Source of the DNA: Cavia porcellus
Taxonomy: Eukaryota > Chordata > Mammalia > Rodentia > Caviidae
Assembly (NCBI RefSeq): GCF_034190915.1
Contig: NW_026947514.1
Location: forward strand, 6,841,701 to 6,905,700
Length of the DNA stretch: 64,000 nt
Reading direction: 5' to 3'
This document shows positions 1 through 11,227 of the stretch, piece by piece (position 1 is the first letter of the stretch; each line of letters starts with the position of its first letter). A model generated the notes under the pieces. It was not told the DNA's origin, searched no databases, and saw only the letters and a list, made by a program, of their open reading frames with translations. Position numbers and translations under genes: made by a program.

Positions 1-1067
1 CCAGCATAAGTCAGAGCTTTCATGTCCCCAGCAGCCTCTGATGAGGCCCTTACGTTCTCTATGTCTTTAACAAGGAGAATGAGGTCCTTAAAGATTAAAT
101 AATTTGTCTTGTCAGCAATTGGCATCTTGGGGAGGGGGCAAGGGGCCATTTTTTCCCTGTCCACTGTATTGCTGGGCAGAGCCTCTTAAGGAGCTCCAAA
201 CTGGAATGGAAAGCCAGGAGGCCAAAGGGTGAGGATGTGACCCAGAGTTACAGTGCACCTGTGCCCCATGAATTAGGGAGCCAGGACAGGGCAGGGAACC
301 AGCATCGAAACATCAACACGTCTTCCCCAGCCACAGATGACACAGCCGGGAAAGAGAAGACAGAACCCAGAAATCCCACAGCAGAACCTGGGTTACACAG
401 GAGCCCTCAGAGGGAAAGGCTCTGTGTTAACATGTGTGTGTGTGCATGCGTGCACTTCTGCACACAGCTTATGCGTACACGTGATGTGCACACATATAGA
501 TGCATTAGCTTCTAGACACACGTGTGTAGATGTAAGTATTCCATTAACGTCCACATTCCGTTTGTTACACAAAAGCTTTCCAATTCAAACTATGTGTCCA
601 ACATGGTCAACTTCCCCTTCAAACTACATTCGCTAAGAAGTTTCTTTTTCCTTTCACAATAAAAATAGATTTTTCATTTTATAAATAGTATATAGTCATC
701 ACTCGCAATTCATTGTCACCAAGAATTGAGGAAGGAAGCAAAAGGCAGCCGGTTTCCTAGCAGCAAGGACATACTCTGCAGGGGAGAGAAGGGAAAGAGT
801 CTGGCTTCAGTGTGTCCATCTTCCCCCATCGAAGTCCAGGATCTCCTGAAGCCTGATGGAACAGAGACTGTGGCCAGCTGCTCTTTGACAGCACAGCAGG
901 ACCTTCTGAGCAGCCTGAGACTCTCAGGTCAACAGCAAAGGAAATAGAGTCTCCAGGATCTCAGGAGCTCCAAGCACAAATGCTCACATGTTTTGCTCTA
1001 AGGACCTCCTTTAGCCTTCATGAGAGCCTCAAGAAATAGGTATCACTGGCCCCGTGTCTCAGTGGGT
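1..1067. other. Unassigned non-coding sequence with short TG-rich patch
   Basis: I recognise no gene or repeat family here. A short run of alternating TG/CA bases lies at about 431-500 and AT-rich sequence at about 640-720. The open frames at 237-636 and 726-947 are short, lack splice-bounded structure and resemble no protein I know. Confidence 0.5.
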
Positions 1068-1440
1068 TGCTACAATCTGAATGCTTATTCCCCCAATCAT
1101 GTGTTGAAATTAATTAACCTGTCATGTGGCAGTATGAAGAGATTAGACTATAGAGAGTGGTTAGGTCAGGATGCCTGCTCTTATGTTTGGTATTTGTACC
1201 TTATAGGGATGAGGGAGGTTTCTTGCCTCTTCTCCTATGAGAGGACATAGGGTGCCATCTAGGAGGTGGGACCAGCTTTTATTAGACACCATATCTATCA
1301 GCACTTTCATCTCGGACTTCAAGCCTCCAAGGCCATAAGTAATAAATTTCCATTGTTTATAAGCTACACAGTCTGTTGTAAGGGTTGCAAGGGTTGTAAG
1401 GGTTGTAGGGGTTGCAAGGGGAACAATTACATACAGGACA
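1068..1440 (+). mobile_element. MST/MLT1-like MaLR solo LTR
   Basis: The block begins TGCTACAATCTGAATG, like the 5' end of MST-type LTRs of the mammalian apparent LTR retrotransposons (ERVL-MaLR). Further in it has the usual order of LTR landmarks: an AATTAACCTGTCATGTGGC-like segment, CATCTCGGACTTCAAGCCTC, an AATAAATTTCCATTG polyadenylation region and a GTTTATAAGCTACACAGTC segment. No internal region follows, so it is a solo or truncated LTR. Its far 3' end carries an expanded decamer. The family name is from memory of consensus features; MLT1 is the alternative. Confidence 0.75.
1374..1421 (+). repeat. GTTGYAAGGG short tandem repeat in LTR 3' end
   Basis: About four to five imperfect copies of a 9-10 base unit read GTTGTAAGG / GTTGCAAGG in succession. 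They sit where the MST-type LTR should end in its TTGTTATAGCAGC-like terminus, so the tract probably arose by local slippage of that LTR sequence. Confidence 0.8.
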
Positions 1441-1739
1441 CATAATGCATAGTATTGTCATGGTCACCTGAGTTAAATATAAGAAGGTGCATGAAATCTG
1501 TTCACAACAATAAAGACCTAGAAAATCCAGCCAAAGTCCAGATCCAACAGCAATGTTCTATATGTGTTCAGGTAGACCTAGGGCCATAACAATGCCTCTT
1601 GAGTCCAGCTGGAGGTCTAGGGCCCACAACAATGACTCACATGAATCTGTCTTACAGATCTGTGCTTGGAAAGCCCAAAGGTCAGTGGTGGAAACTAGAA
1701 AGTCTATACCAGTGGGGGGAGGATCTGTGTCAGCAGGTT

Positions 1740-2075
1740 GAGTGTTCTGCACTGGAGCCAAGAAGCAATGCTTCAAACAAGGACCTGGGCTCCTGTGGAA
1801 AGTACCACAGCCACCCTCAGCAACCATGAGGTCCTGAGCTCCTCTGACAATGAGAACAGCTGAGTACATATCAGGAACCCAGAGTGGCAAACTTCTCCTG
1901 AAGATTAAACAGCACACATCTTCCCCTCCAGAGCCAGGAAGCAATGCTCAAAGTAAGGACCAGAACTCCCCTCAGGTGAACTGCAGCCATTCGCAGCAAC
2001 AAAGTCCAAGATCCTCTGATTATAATGGTTGAATTCATATCAAGAAAGTGCCAAACTCCTCCAGGAGACCCCACA
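1740..2075 (+). repeat. Imperfect tandem duplication, unit about 176 bp
   Basis: Two adjacent units share landmarks in the same order. AGCCAAGAAGCAATGCT at 1756 matches AGCCAGGAAGCAATGCT at 1932 (offset 176). Further in, CAGCCACCCTCAGCAAC matches CAGCCATTCGCAGCAAC, and GAGTACATATCAGG at 1862 matches GAATTCATATCAAG at 2031 (offset 169). The units are then followed by GGCAAACTTCTCC and GCCAAACTCCTCC. Divergence is roughly a quarter of sites with small indels, so the duplication is old. A looser related piece may lie at 1575-1640. I do not recognise the family. Confidence 0.7.
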
Positions 2076-2299
2076 GTTCCAAATAACAGCAGTGCTTCAG
2101 CGAACCCACAACACCATGCTCTTCTTCTCCAGGTCTCCTTTTTCCATTGGCAACAGCCCTCAGGTGGGCATCCATGCTCAGCACCCCACTGATTCCATGC
2201 AGGCGGTGTCTAAGTTCACCAGCAGTTACCAGTCTGTCGGTGTCGCTCCCGGCCGGCAGGAAAGACACACGACAAAGTCTGGCGGTGTGCAACCTTGTC

Positions 2300-2305
2300 T
2301 TTATT
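2300..2305 (-). terminator. AATAAA polyadenylation signal of the solo LTR
   Basis: The minus strand reads AATAAA within GACAAATAAAGAC, about 115 bp downstream of the TATA box. This marks the R region of a compact LTR. It could end transcripts running on the minus strand. Confidence 0.75.
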
Positions 2306-2415
2306 TGTCTCCGCGTGGGCCCCGCGAGGCCTCCGCTCTGCCACCAGCCCTTTCTCGCCGGTGGACTTTCTCTATCTCTCTCTGTGCTTCTCTCTCGTGG
2401 TGGGAGAGGCATTCA

Positions 2416-2424
2416 CTTTTATAG
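2416..2424 (-). promoter_or_regulatory. TATA box of the solo LTR
   Basis: The minus strand reads CTATAAAAG. A CCAAT box (minus strand CCAAT, 2467-2471) lies about 45 bp upstream. This is the normal U3 promoter arrangement of an IAP-like LTR. Whether it is active is unknown. Confidence 0.8.
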
Positions 2425-2806
2425 GGTAACAGTGGCCAATCAGTTCAAAGCGCGCGATGCGGGCTGATTGGCTAACATCAGTTGTTGCTAGGCAGACTAT
2501 TCTATTGCGCGGGCTGCTTACGTCGCCAGGGCAATCAGGGGGCAGGAAGCAGGCGCCAACTTGGCTCACTCGATGGGAGGGGTAATTTAGCTCAGGCTTT
2601 GCTCTTTTCTACAGGCCGCATAACCGCCAAGTAAGGCGACCGGGCTCGGCCGCGGCTCCCAACACCAGTCCACTACACAGTCTACGGTATTCTGTAATTG
2701 CAGCTCAGCAATGCAATGAGTACATGAATGTTTAGAAAGTACAGATCATTCTCCAAATGTCAAACTCCTAGGAAGTTCTAAATCCTTGAATTTAAAACTA
2801 CATGTC

Positions 2807-3150
2807 TGTGTTAACTTTCTGTCACTGAGACAAAATGCCTGAAAAAAACAGCTCATAGGAAAAAGTTTTATTCTGGCTCATGGTTTCATGGGCTTCAGTT
2901 CATAGTAACCTGGCTTTGTTGTTTCCGGGCCCACAGTGAGACAGGACTTCATGGAAGATCCTTTGATGAAACAAAGCAGCTCACTTCATAGTGGACAGAA
3001 AAGAGAAAGAGAGAAAAATAGAGGGAGGCCAAGGACATCGAGTATTTTGCAAAACCAAACCCCCAGTGCCCTACTTTTTCCAACTAGGTCCCCACTCCTA
3101 ACATCCCATTCAGTGCTGAAGTCATCAGTGGACTCGTGAACAAATTATCG
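2807..3150 (-). mobile_element. MT/ORR1-like MaLR LTR, antisense
   Basis: The left edge reads TGTGTTAACTTTCTGTCACTG, then GAGACAAAATGCCTGA, a TTTTATTCTGGCTCATGG block (the complement of the LTR polyadenylation region CCAKGAGCCAAAATAAA) and CAAAGCAGCTCACTTCATAG. These are the landmarks of a rodent MaLR LTR read backwards. The same landmarks recur at seven other places in this window. The right edge is not clear. Confidence 0.75.
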
Positions 3151-3271
3151 CACTTGGAATTAGAACATCTGTGTTTCAATCACTTCTCAAAGCCCCACTG
3201 CTGAACAATGTTGCCCTGGGGACCTCTAACATATTAGTTTTTGGAGACCCTTTATATCCAAAACATAAGAA

Positions 3272-3693
3272 TGTCCTTATCTTAGTTACTTTTCTCATTG
3301 ATGAGACAGAGTATCCAACAACCAACATCAAAGGAAAGGTTTTTTTGGCTCACAGTTTGTAGAGGTTTCCGTCTACAGTTGACTGGTTCTGAGGCCGGGG
3401 GCACCACAGGGGAGAAACAGAACATGGCATGGCAGGCAGAAGGCAGCAGGAGCAAGCAGCAAGCAGCAAGCCACAGAAGCAGAAGAAGCAGTGCATAGCA
3501 ACAACAAGCCTGACTTCTCTCTGTCATTTTATATTCCATCCAGGGAACAAGCCACCTACAACCAGACAGCGCTTCCCTCATTCACACCCTTAACCCACAT
3601 TCACGCATCCTAATCCAGCCGCCTTCAAAACTCCCCACCTATAGCCACATGAAGCTTGGGGGGTGGGGGTATGTCTAGACACAAGCCACAACA
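3272..3693 (-). mobile_element. MT/ORR1-like MaLR LTR, antisense
   Basis: It carries CTTAGTTACTTTTCTCATTG, GGCTCACAGTTTGTAGAGG and TTCCGTCTACAGTTGAC on the left, and ends near GACACAAGCCACAACA, matching the reversed start of the LTR. It lies about 120 bp from the preceding copy in the same orientation. An internal AGCAAGCAGC-type triplet run (about 3450-3475) looks like slippage. Confidence 0.75.
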
Positions 3694-3904
3694 GTCCTAG
3701 AGCTAAGTCACAGTTTTTCCCCTTCTTGCTGTCTGCCAGGTTGTTGCTAAGAACTAGACACAGATTTCCTCTCATCCTTCAATTTCTCCTTTAGCGCTCT
3801 CCAAGTTCTCCAAATAGAGAGCAACTATGTACTAAAGCAAATTTCTGTGACTATAATGAAAGAAGCTTCCCTAAGCACTAAATTTAAAAATCAGCAAAGA
3901 ACAT

Positions 3905-3990
3905 TTTTTACAGTTGAGGAATCAGGGACACAGAGAAAAGGAGCTATTCCCCCAAGGTCACGTGGGGAACAGGTCTTTGTCTTTCCCCAT
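3905..3990 (-). mobile_element. MIR fragment, antisense
   Basis: TTTACAGTTGAGGAATCAGGGA followed by a CCCAAGGTCACGTGG block resembles the reversed MIR core (acagatgaggaaactgaggc ... caaggtcacacagc). It is short and old. Confidence 0.5.
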
Positions 3991-6900
3991 TCTTCCAAGC
4001 TCTCCTCTGGCTACACCTCCTAACACTACCTGCTACGACCGTCTAGTCTTGCCCATCCCAAAGGCCTCTGCTACCACAAATTATATATATTGTTTAGCTG
4101 AGTCCTTGGATAAATTTAAGTCATTGTTTGAAACACATAACATCTTCTGTTGTCTCTGCAAAAATTTTCGGTCGATTAAGCAACAATAACGTGGATTATT
4201 CTATGAGCATCTTGGGATGGTTGCCTGGGGTACTGTATATAAATTCCATTGTACGGTAGTCAATTAAACCCCATTGTCTATAAAAGTCACCTGTCTGACT
4301 TGAAGGAAAGTGACTATGAATGCAGAATCCCCAACAACATGTTGGAGCTGAAATCCAACCAGGCAATTTATGCCTCTCAGCTTGGGAGGAGATAGAGCAA
4401 GCAATATTTTTGGTGTCTGGAAGCTGGATGGCGATTTGGAGAGAGCATCCTCTGTGCTAAGGGTTGCTGGAGGGGGACGGAGACACCTGAAGTTTAACTG
4501 CCCCTGAAAGTGAAGGCAAAGGAGACAAAGAGCTCTTTTTGTCATTCTTGGCGCAAATGAAAGACACTTGCCATTTCAACTTCACAAGACGGTGCTCAAA
4601 GATGAAATGTTCAACTCCACGGGGACAGCCACTTTTTTTTGCTGTTATTACAGAAGAAAATTATAACCATAAAAATGTCCAATTTAGAAAAAAAGGTGCC
4701 ACTTTAGTGTCATTTGCATAAAAGCTGTTACACACAAATTGTTATAAAGACAAATGTGTAGCACTCTTGTTGAAAATTGCTTATATCTTTGGTGCTTTGC
4801 CTCCAACGACATAAAGGCCTCTTCAAACTGAAATTCATTCTCAGGTAAATAAAACTGAAAGCGAAATTTCACCTATTTGGGAGAACGTGAGTGGTTTCTC
4901 GTGTTGTGTTAAACAGGTTTCCAAGGTGGGGCCATACCTGCTCCTGCTGCTTACCCGCCTTCCGGGCATGGGCTCGGGTACCCAGGGCAGAGGAGCTGGT
5001 GCCGGGGCTCGTAGGAACAGGGGGAACCCAAGGAAACGGAGCGGAAAAGGGCACTAAGGACTCTTAAATTAATATCCTTCAAAAAGTTAACCTTGCTCAG
5101 ATAGGCTACGAACTTTTCTAATCATGGCCCCAGCACACCAGACTCACCCTGGCTGCCTGCCTGGCAAAATCTCAGCCCACTCACACACTCTCAAGGAGTT
5201 TTTGATTCCTTGAATTTACACCTCTTTCACTTTCCCAGGGTGGCCCCTTCAGAGTGATCTTCTGACTTACCTAGAAGAATTTCCATGCATTCCTTGGGAG
5301 CCATCCATTACCCTTGTCCTCAGATGTTTACTGCTTATTAACATTAATATTACTTCCTGGCCTACATGTTTGGTCAGTGCAGTTAGCACAGGCCACACCC
5401 ATTGTGACCCATTCTCCTGATGCCCCTCTCGTCACCTCCTGACACTTGAAAGCAGACCTATGCCAAACGCATTCCCAAATCCCAATTCTGAAGTCATTAC
5501 ATGGTATCATTCTCCCCCCACCAGTCCTGCTGAACGGGTGTAGATCAGTATTGGGGACGTGGCCAGGATCCCTAGTCTCCCAAACGAGTGTACAGCGAAG
5601 GCTTAAATAAGACAAGTGGTATGATTTTAGGGCTTTAGGAGGATCAAAACCCTCTGCAGAGTTCCAGACTCTCAGGGCTAAGACAGCAAATGTCTCTGGG
5701 TGGCCCATAATTATTTAGTATTCAAACAACACAGGAAACCTGAGCAGGACCTTGGGAGGGGCCCAAGGCCCCCTCCAAGCAACAGACGGTGCTAATTAAG
5801 GATAACTAGCCTAGAAGAAAAATCTCCAGGTGTCCTCAGCTGTGGCCTATCCTGTCTCCCCACCAGGAGTCTTCTCCTTCTTAATTCAGCCATGCCCAGC
5901 CCGTGCCACGACCCAATATGTGTAGTCAGCTTCAACGCCTCCCACACACCAGTTCCCTGTTCATAGACTACAGTGCGTTGCTTTAAAACTCCCTGCTATA
6001 AAACACTCACTGAGGCACAGCCTCGTCCGTCTTAGCAGGGAACACTAGAGCATGGCAAACACGCTTTTTGCTTGGTTTTGCAGATGTTACATTTGTATGG
6101 GAAACAGTGAAGCAGAGGATGTTTACTCAGAGGCTTCCCTGGCTCGCCCTCTGTCGTCACCAAGTGCCTACAAAGAGAGGAACTTTTGAAGATTTGTTGG
6201 ATGCCAACAAATACCAACATGAGAGGTACGAGTCAACACTGAAAAATTGCAGAGGAGCAACGTGAGCTTCAAAAGTGCCATTTGCTCAATAACACAGAAT
6301 TTAAATCAGAAAATTTAGGCTTCAGGTTTCCCAGACATTCATGGTAGCCCGTTAACAAACACATCTCACATTCATGGTAATTTACTGCTGGTAGAGTGGG
6401 CATTTTCTAGCCCTCATTTTATTTACTCTTTGTTTCATTTCATGGGAATGTCAAATTATCCCCACACACACACTTTTAGAAATAATTTAGGAATATGATT
6501 GCAAAAGAAGCAGCCCTGAACTTAGAGTCAGAAAATCCACTGTGAATGTTAAGCTGGCATTGGCCTCTGGGAAGCCATCTTGTCTTTACTCTGGCTCAGA
6601 TTCTGCTTCTGGAAAACGCCACCCAGGAAGCCCCACCAGAGGGTAGTCAAGAAGAGAGACATTGGGTCACTTTAGGGATCCTAGGGAAGAATGTCTCTTA
6701 AACATGGAATCTTGTGAGTCTACAAATATGGAAGAATTAGAAAGATAAGAAAATAGAGAAAGAGACAAAGATGAGAATGTCACAGAAGCTCACAGATGAC
6801 GTTGGGGAAATGGATGGGGACAAGGTCACACATGGTGTGAGGAAGCTCTAAGTGCATATTGGCAGAGAATTGAAAGATCCCTGTGGACGGTAAGTCAAAA

Positions 6901-7829
6901 TAATTATTAAGAAGCAATAATTATTTCACAGGCTTCCTAAATCATTCAATTCTGTTTCAGCTGAGAGAGACAAGATGAAGGCACAGTTGGGAGCTGGGAT
7001 TTCAGGGATGTTACTGAGTGGGTGATGAACTGGTGAGGAGTTTCCAGTGGCCAGGCATCTGGACAGACTGGGAGGGACATGCAAGGCTGTAAGAAGAAGT
7101 ATATGAACGTCCCAACCAAAAGAGAACCGGAAACAGATGGTGGCATCCTGACCCCGGAACCAAAGCAAGTGCTTCCTGGGTCACAACATTCGTCTCTACT
7201 ATGTATCATAGAGACAGGTCCAAGTTGTTTCATGTTTGGTTTGGGGGTTTTTTTCTCCAATAGAAAAATAGTTCTTTTAATGTATATTTCTCTGTTAGTA
7301 GAAGTCAAAACATTTGCTTAACTATTAGGGGAGCTCAGACATTTATGTTTTCTATATGAGAAGTGATAAAGAAAAAATTATTTTCTAGGTTATGAAGATA
7401 TTCAACACCTACACAGTTTCAAGATGGAAGCAAAAAAATAAATATTTTGCTTGTGGCTCTTAGAATAAAAAATTATAATTTCAAAATGGGTGTTAATAAA
7501 AAGGACTTTTGACATAGAACAGAACAGACCCACTTCAGCTCAGGCTTGAAATTTCCAAGATGTAAAAAAATAAAATAAAATAAGAGCTGAAAGATTCATT
7601 TAGATATGCTCGCAAATTTTCTACCAAAGTTTTTCACATTTTGCTTTTTTTTTGTGACAAAGTGTTGCCTGGGGGGTGGGAGGACACTGCAGGTGCCATT
7701 GGGGAAGGTCCCAGTTCTCTTTATGGAAAGAACAGCACAGTCCTGGGCTGAGCTGTCCCCCTCTATTAGACAAGAACTTAAAGATGCACCGAGAGGACAA
7801 TGTGATTATTTTAAAGGTCACGGGTCTCG

Positions 7830-8010
7830 ATGAGATAAGGCTAAAGTGGTGGCGATCTAAGCATGGCTGAATTGGATTATGGGGCGATTTTGCTCAGCCC
7901 AATCCATCAAGGCTTGTCTAGATTAGACCTTCACGGAACCATTGTGGATAAGCCTGCAAAGGAAACTGTGAAAACTGAGACAATTACGTAGCTCTTGCAA
8001 AAGGCTTTAA
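7830..8010. promoter_or_regulatory. Candidate conserved non-coding block
   Basis: This is repeat-free, balanced-composition sequence with closely spaced motif-like words (GATTAGACC, GGGGCGATTTTG, CAATTACGTAG) and a GTCTA-GAT-TAGAC short inverted repeat. It has no reading-frame structure. It looks like constrained regulatory DNA, but conservation cannot be measured from one sequence. Confidence 0.25.
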
Positions 8011-8636
8011 GCAATCTAAAGCCACTGCCTATCTCTGAAGATGTGTCTGGCTGCGGCTTTATTTTGTCTGCCACTGGGTGCACTCCCAGAAGCCTGAGTG
8101 GCAGAAATACCGAGGTCTCCAGAGAACAATCCCATGGGGCCCTGAGAGCCCAGGGGCCACCTAAACCTCATTCCCACCCCCCAAGCCATTTGGAGTTCTG
8201 TCCAGAAGCCAACCAGAGTCTGCAGGTGATGACCACAGTGACATCTTGATTTCTAACCAAGCAGTGAGAGGAGGAACGGGGCTTCAGTCTGCAGGCGAGC
8301 TGCTGAGCATCCGGACCCTGTCTGCCAAGAGGGGGTGAGTGCAGACACCCTGGGAGGGAAGAACAGACTCTGCAAAGACTGAAATGTCGGGGACGAGCCA
8401 CCGTCTAGCAGGTGTCTCATAAAGGCAAAGGGGAACCCAGCCCCACATCCCAGGATGTCCTTCCAACCCACTAGCAGCCAGGCAGTGTACAAAGGGAGAT
8501 CCAAATACACAGTGAATGCTTACATTTGTAAAATATTATACAGTGAAGGACACCTTGCCATAAAACCCCTAAAAGCACTCCACTTTGCTTTAAAGACACT
8601 TATCCCGTTGCTCTTGGCACATTTGAAGATTGTTGC

Positions 8637-8815
8637 CTCTTCTTTCTTTCCTTCTTTCTCTCTTTCTTCCTTCCTTTCTTTCTTTCTTTCTTTTTGAGAC
8701 AGTCTCACTGTGTAATCCAGGATGGCCTTACACTCACTGTGTAGTTTAGGCTGGCCTTAAACTCGCAGCTGTGTGGCCTCCTGCTCTACCCTCCAGCTCT
8801 GGGATACAGGCCTCT
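8637..8815 (-). mobile_element. B1 SINE, antisense, with CTTT-rich tail
   Basis: TTGAGACAGTCTCACTGTGT, then CAGGATGGCCTTACACTCAC and GGCTGGCCTTAAACTCGCAG, match the reversed 7SL-derived B1 body including its internal duplication. The CTTT/TTCC tract at 8637-8694 is the complement of a degenerated A-rich tail. It is diverged from the consensus, so not recent. Confidence 0.85.
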
Positions 8816-10179
8816 CGCCTCTCTCTGAATCAGTTGCAGAAGTCCTCATTTGGGAGTAGTTTTATGAGATATGATCAAAAATATGGTGAACGCTGCTGCC
8901 GAGTGACAACCAGCGGAAAGGGGCTCGTGGAGACACTGCAGTGCTCGCTAGAGACGTCACTGTGAGAATCCACATTCTTTCCCAAGCCAAAATGATCGAG
9001 ACAGGTAGAGGTTTTGAATCGACCCAGGACATCAAGGCAGCCATGACAAAGCAGTAAAGACATCGTAATGTCCTCACTTGACAGAGAGACAGAGAGAGGC
9101 TAAGAATTCTCTGTGCTTTACAGGAGAGAAGTGGAGAGACACACTCCAATGCTCCCACAGCAACTTAAACCTGGACCTCGAGATTTCTCCAAAATGCAGA
9201 AGAGAAAAGCAGATTCCCAGTGTCCACTGCAGGGGCAGGCTGCCAAGGAGGCCAGATTTGAAGGCCATGTTCCAGGAGCACAGTTAGAGGAATGGGCACA
9301 ATTGCTCAAAAGAAAGATTAAAAACAGCCAACGTGTTTCAAACTTTCTATGGGGGAGCAGCCGACTTCTCTCTGGGATTCCAGATGGAGAATCAGAAGCA
9401 GCGGTAAGGAGTCAGAGTCGCAGGGAGAGACGTAAGGACCAAACCTTCCGACAGTTGGGCGCACCGGTCGGGCTGCCTGGAGAGGGAGCGAGGCAGGCCC
9501 TGTTTCTGGAAATGTGTTCGCAGAAGCCCAGGCCGCCTTGCTGAGAGGCTGCGAGGGGGTTTCCTGCTCTGGGTGGGAGGCAGAGCCAGATGGCTCTGCG
9601 GTTCCTCTGGGAGGCTGCATGTCTGTTTATCCCTTCCTGAAGCACACTTGGAGTCTCTCGGTGCCTCCTGTGCTGTGGTACGAAATTCAGACACGGTGCT
9701 CGCTGAGCTCTGAGTGAGCACAGGGATCCAGAAACTGCAGAGTCACTGCCCAAGGCAGCACAGCCACCCCCGGTGCCACTGGATCATCTCTAAGCCTCCG
9801 GGTGTCGGACACTTCTAGGACTCTGGCCTGTATGTCCCAAGCTGCTCTGTCTTTAGAAACCACTCCAGGGCCCCCACAACCCTCAAGGCATGGCCACCTT
9901 TCTTTGCTGGGAAGTGTAAAAGCATTAGGCACAAACGTGGGTGCAGGAGTCCCCACCTTGTACATGGTACCAAGGGGGACCCAGAAGCCTGTGCTATAGG
10001 CTGCTCGGGAAACCTGCAGGGACAGCGAGATAGGCTCAAGACACGCTGCTCCCTGGGGAGGGGACCCTGTCCTTGCCGGTCTTCAGTTTGCTTCTGCTCT
10101 AAGACGCAATGCCCAGGCCTCTCTGCTCCTAGCCTGAATGCTTCCACAAAACTATCAGAACTGAATCTTTTCCCCTACT
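8816..10179. other. Unassigned non-coding sequence
   Basis: Open frames overlap on both strands between 9113 and 9965 (up to 143 codons), as expected for sequence with few stop codons. I see no consistent coding strand, no recognisable protein family and no repeat. Confidence 0.45.
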
Positions 10180-10290
10180 CTTTGCCCATCTGACCTGGAG
10201 GTTCTCAAGGGTAGGAACTCAGTATCTTGGTCCTGATGCTAGACTAAGCAGAGAACAGGTCTCTAGGAAATGTTAGTTGAGTGAATAAGC
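10180..10290 (+). mobile_element. L2 LINE 3' fragment
   Basis: The order CTCAAGGGTAGGAACTC, AGAGAACAGGTCTCTAGGAA, ATGTTAGTTGAGTGAATAA matches the L2 3' end (gggcagggactc ... agtgcctggcac ... aatgtttgttgaatgaatga). It is old and diverged. Confidence 0.65.
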
Positions 10291-10432
10291 AAACTGACCC
10301 TCTGTTGTATAGGATGGATGGATAGAGGTATCCTTCCGGGAAGATCTATGGGAAGCATGGTTTGTATATTTGAAGCCTCTGGATTCTGAGTGGTTGTGTA
10401 CAGGTGTTCACCCCAGAACAGGCATTGCTGTG

Positions 10433-10433
<1 letters not shown>

Positions 10434-10476
<43 letters not shown>
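10434..10476 (+). repeat. (GT)n microsatellite
   Basis: This is an uninterrupted GT dinucleotide tract of about 43 bp, probably length-polymorphic. Confidence 0.98.
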
Positions 10477-10479
<3 letters not shown>

Positions 10480-11227
10480 AAGTCTTTTGAGAAGCTGTCA
10501 CTCGGCTTTATTAGGAGAGGCTAGGGTGGGTTGTGGAAAGGGATGTTGAGAGAGGCATCAGAATGGTGTGATCTGCACAGAGAAAGGAAAGAGGGGTCGG
10601 GGTACCTTGGTTTGTCTGTTGTCTAAGGGAGGTCAGCAAGGCCCTGAAGGAGTCCTGCAGCAACCCTGAGAGACACAGGAGTCCCAGGCTTCCAGGAGCT
10701 GCCCTGCTGCTTCAGCCCGTGGCCCTGGTGGCCCCTGAGTGCTTGCACTGTGCCCTGATGTGGGACTTGATCCACTCAGGGCTCAGCAGCTAGGATCTGG
10801 GCTCTGAGAGGTGACTTCCAGGGCCACTGCACCTGAGGGCCAGAGGACATGAGCACCTTAGAACAGGGCTGAGTCTCCACTGCAACTGCAGGGCAGGCTG
10901 GTCGCTGTGTTTCTGCTGTGGAGCCTGGGGAAGGGCGGAGGCCAGTGTGTCCTGCACAGGTCAGCGGCTTTCCATCCGCAGGCGACACTGACTTTCTCTG
11001 CCACCCCAGCCCAATCACAGCACAATTCCCAACCTCAGTGACAGTGGTTGAAGTGAGAGGCACTGGGTTGCTGCCCAGGACAGAACTGGACAGGAAGGGG
11101 TCTTCTGGACAGATGGGTTTCATAGGAAGGAACTTTCCAAAATCTACTGCGCTTACAGATGCTCCTTGCCAGGATTTGTTGGTTTTCTGTAGTTTACCAG
11201 GTGTTGTTCTCATCATGTGACCTGCAC
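10477..11227. other. Unassigned non-coding sequence
   Basis: GC-moderate sequence. The minus-strand frame at 10776-11216 (146 codons) is mirrored by a 100-codon plus-strand frame and resembles no known protein. I see no repeat family. Confidence 0.45.

Larger units (their letters stand above)
2235..2664 (-). mobile_element. Solo LTR of an IAP-like class II (ERVK) endogenous retrovirus
   Basis: On the minus strand the 430 bp element starts TGTTGGGAGCCGCGGC, the hallmark start of intracisternal A-particle type LTRs, and ends GACACCGACA, giving TG...CA termini. It is flanked by a perfect 6 bp target duplication, CCAGTC at 2229-2234 and 2665-2670, the size expected for ERVK integrases. It contains a CCAAT box, a TATA box and a polyadenylation signal in the right order. 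About 30 CpGs survive, while the flanks have almost none, which argues for a recent insertion. No gag, pol or env sequence adjoins it, so the provirus was lost by LTR-LTR recombination. The sequence just after the right duplication (2672-2730) resembles the 3' end of an older MST-type LTR. Confidence 0.93.
3694..8636. other. Mostly unassigned non-coding sequence
   Basis: Apart from a MIR-like fragment near 3905-3990 and a candidate conserved block at 7830-8010 I recognise nothing in these 5 kb. The longest frame, 5328-5708 on the minus strand (126 codons), has no family resemblance that I can see. AT-rich stretches occur at 4680-4760 and 7380-7600. No splice-site-bounded exon stands out. Confidence 0.45.

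Noticed and set aside
2029..2467. Overlapping frames across 2029-2467 on both strands
   Set aside because: They run into or lie within the CG-rich solo LTR, which is non-coding.
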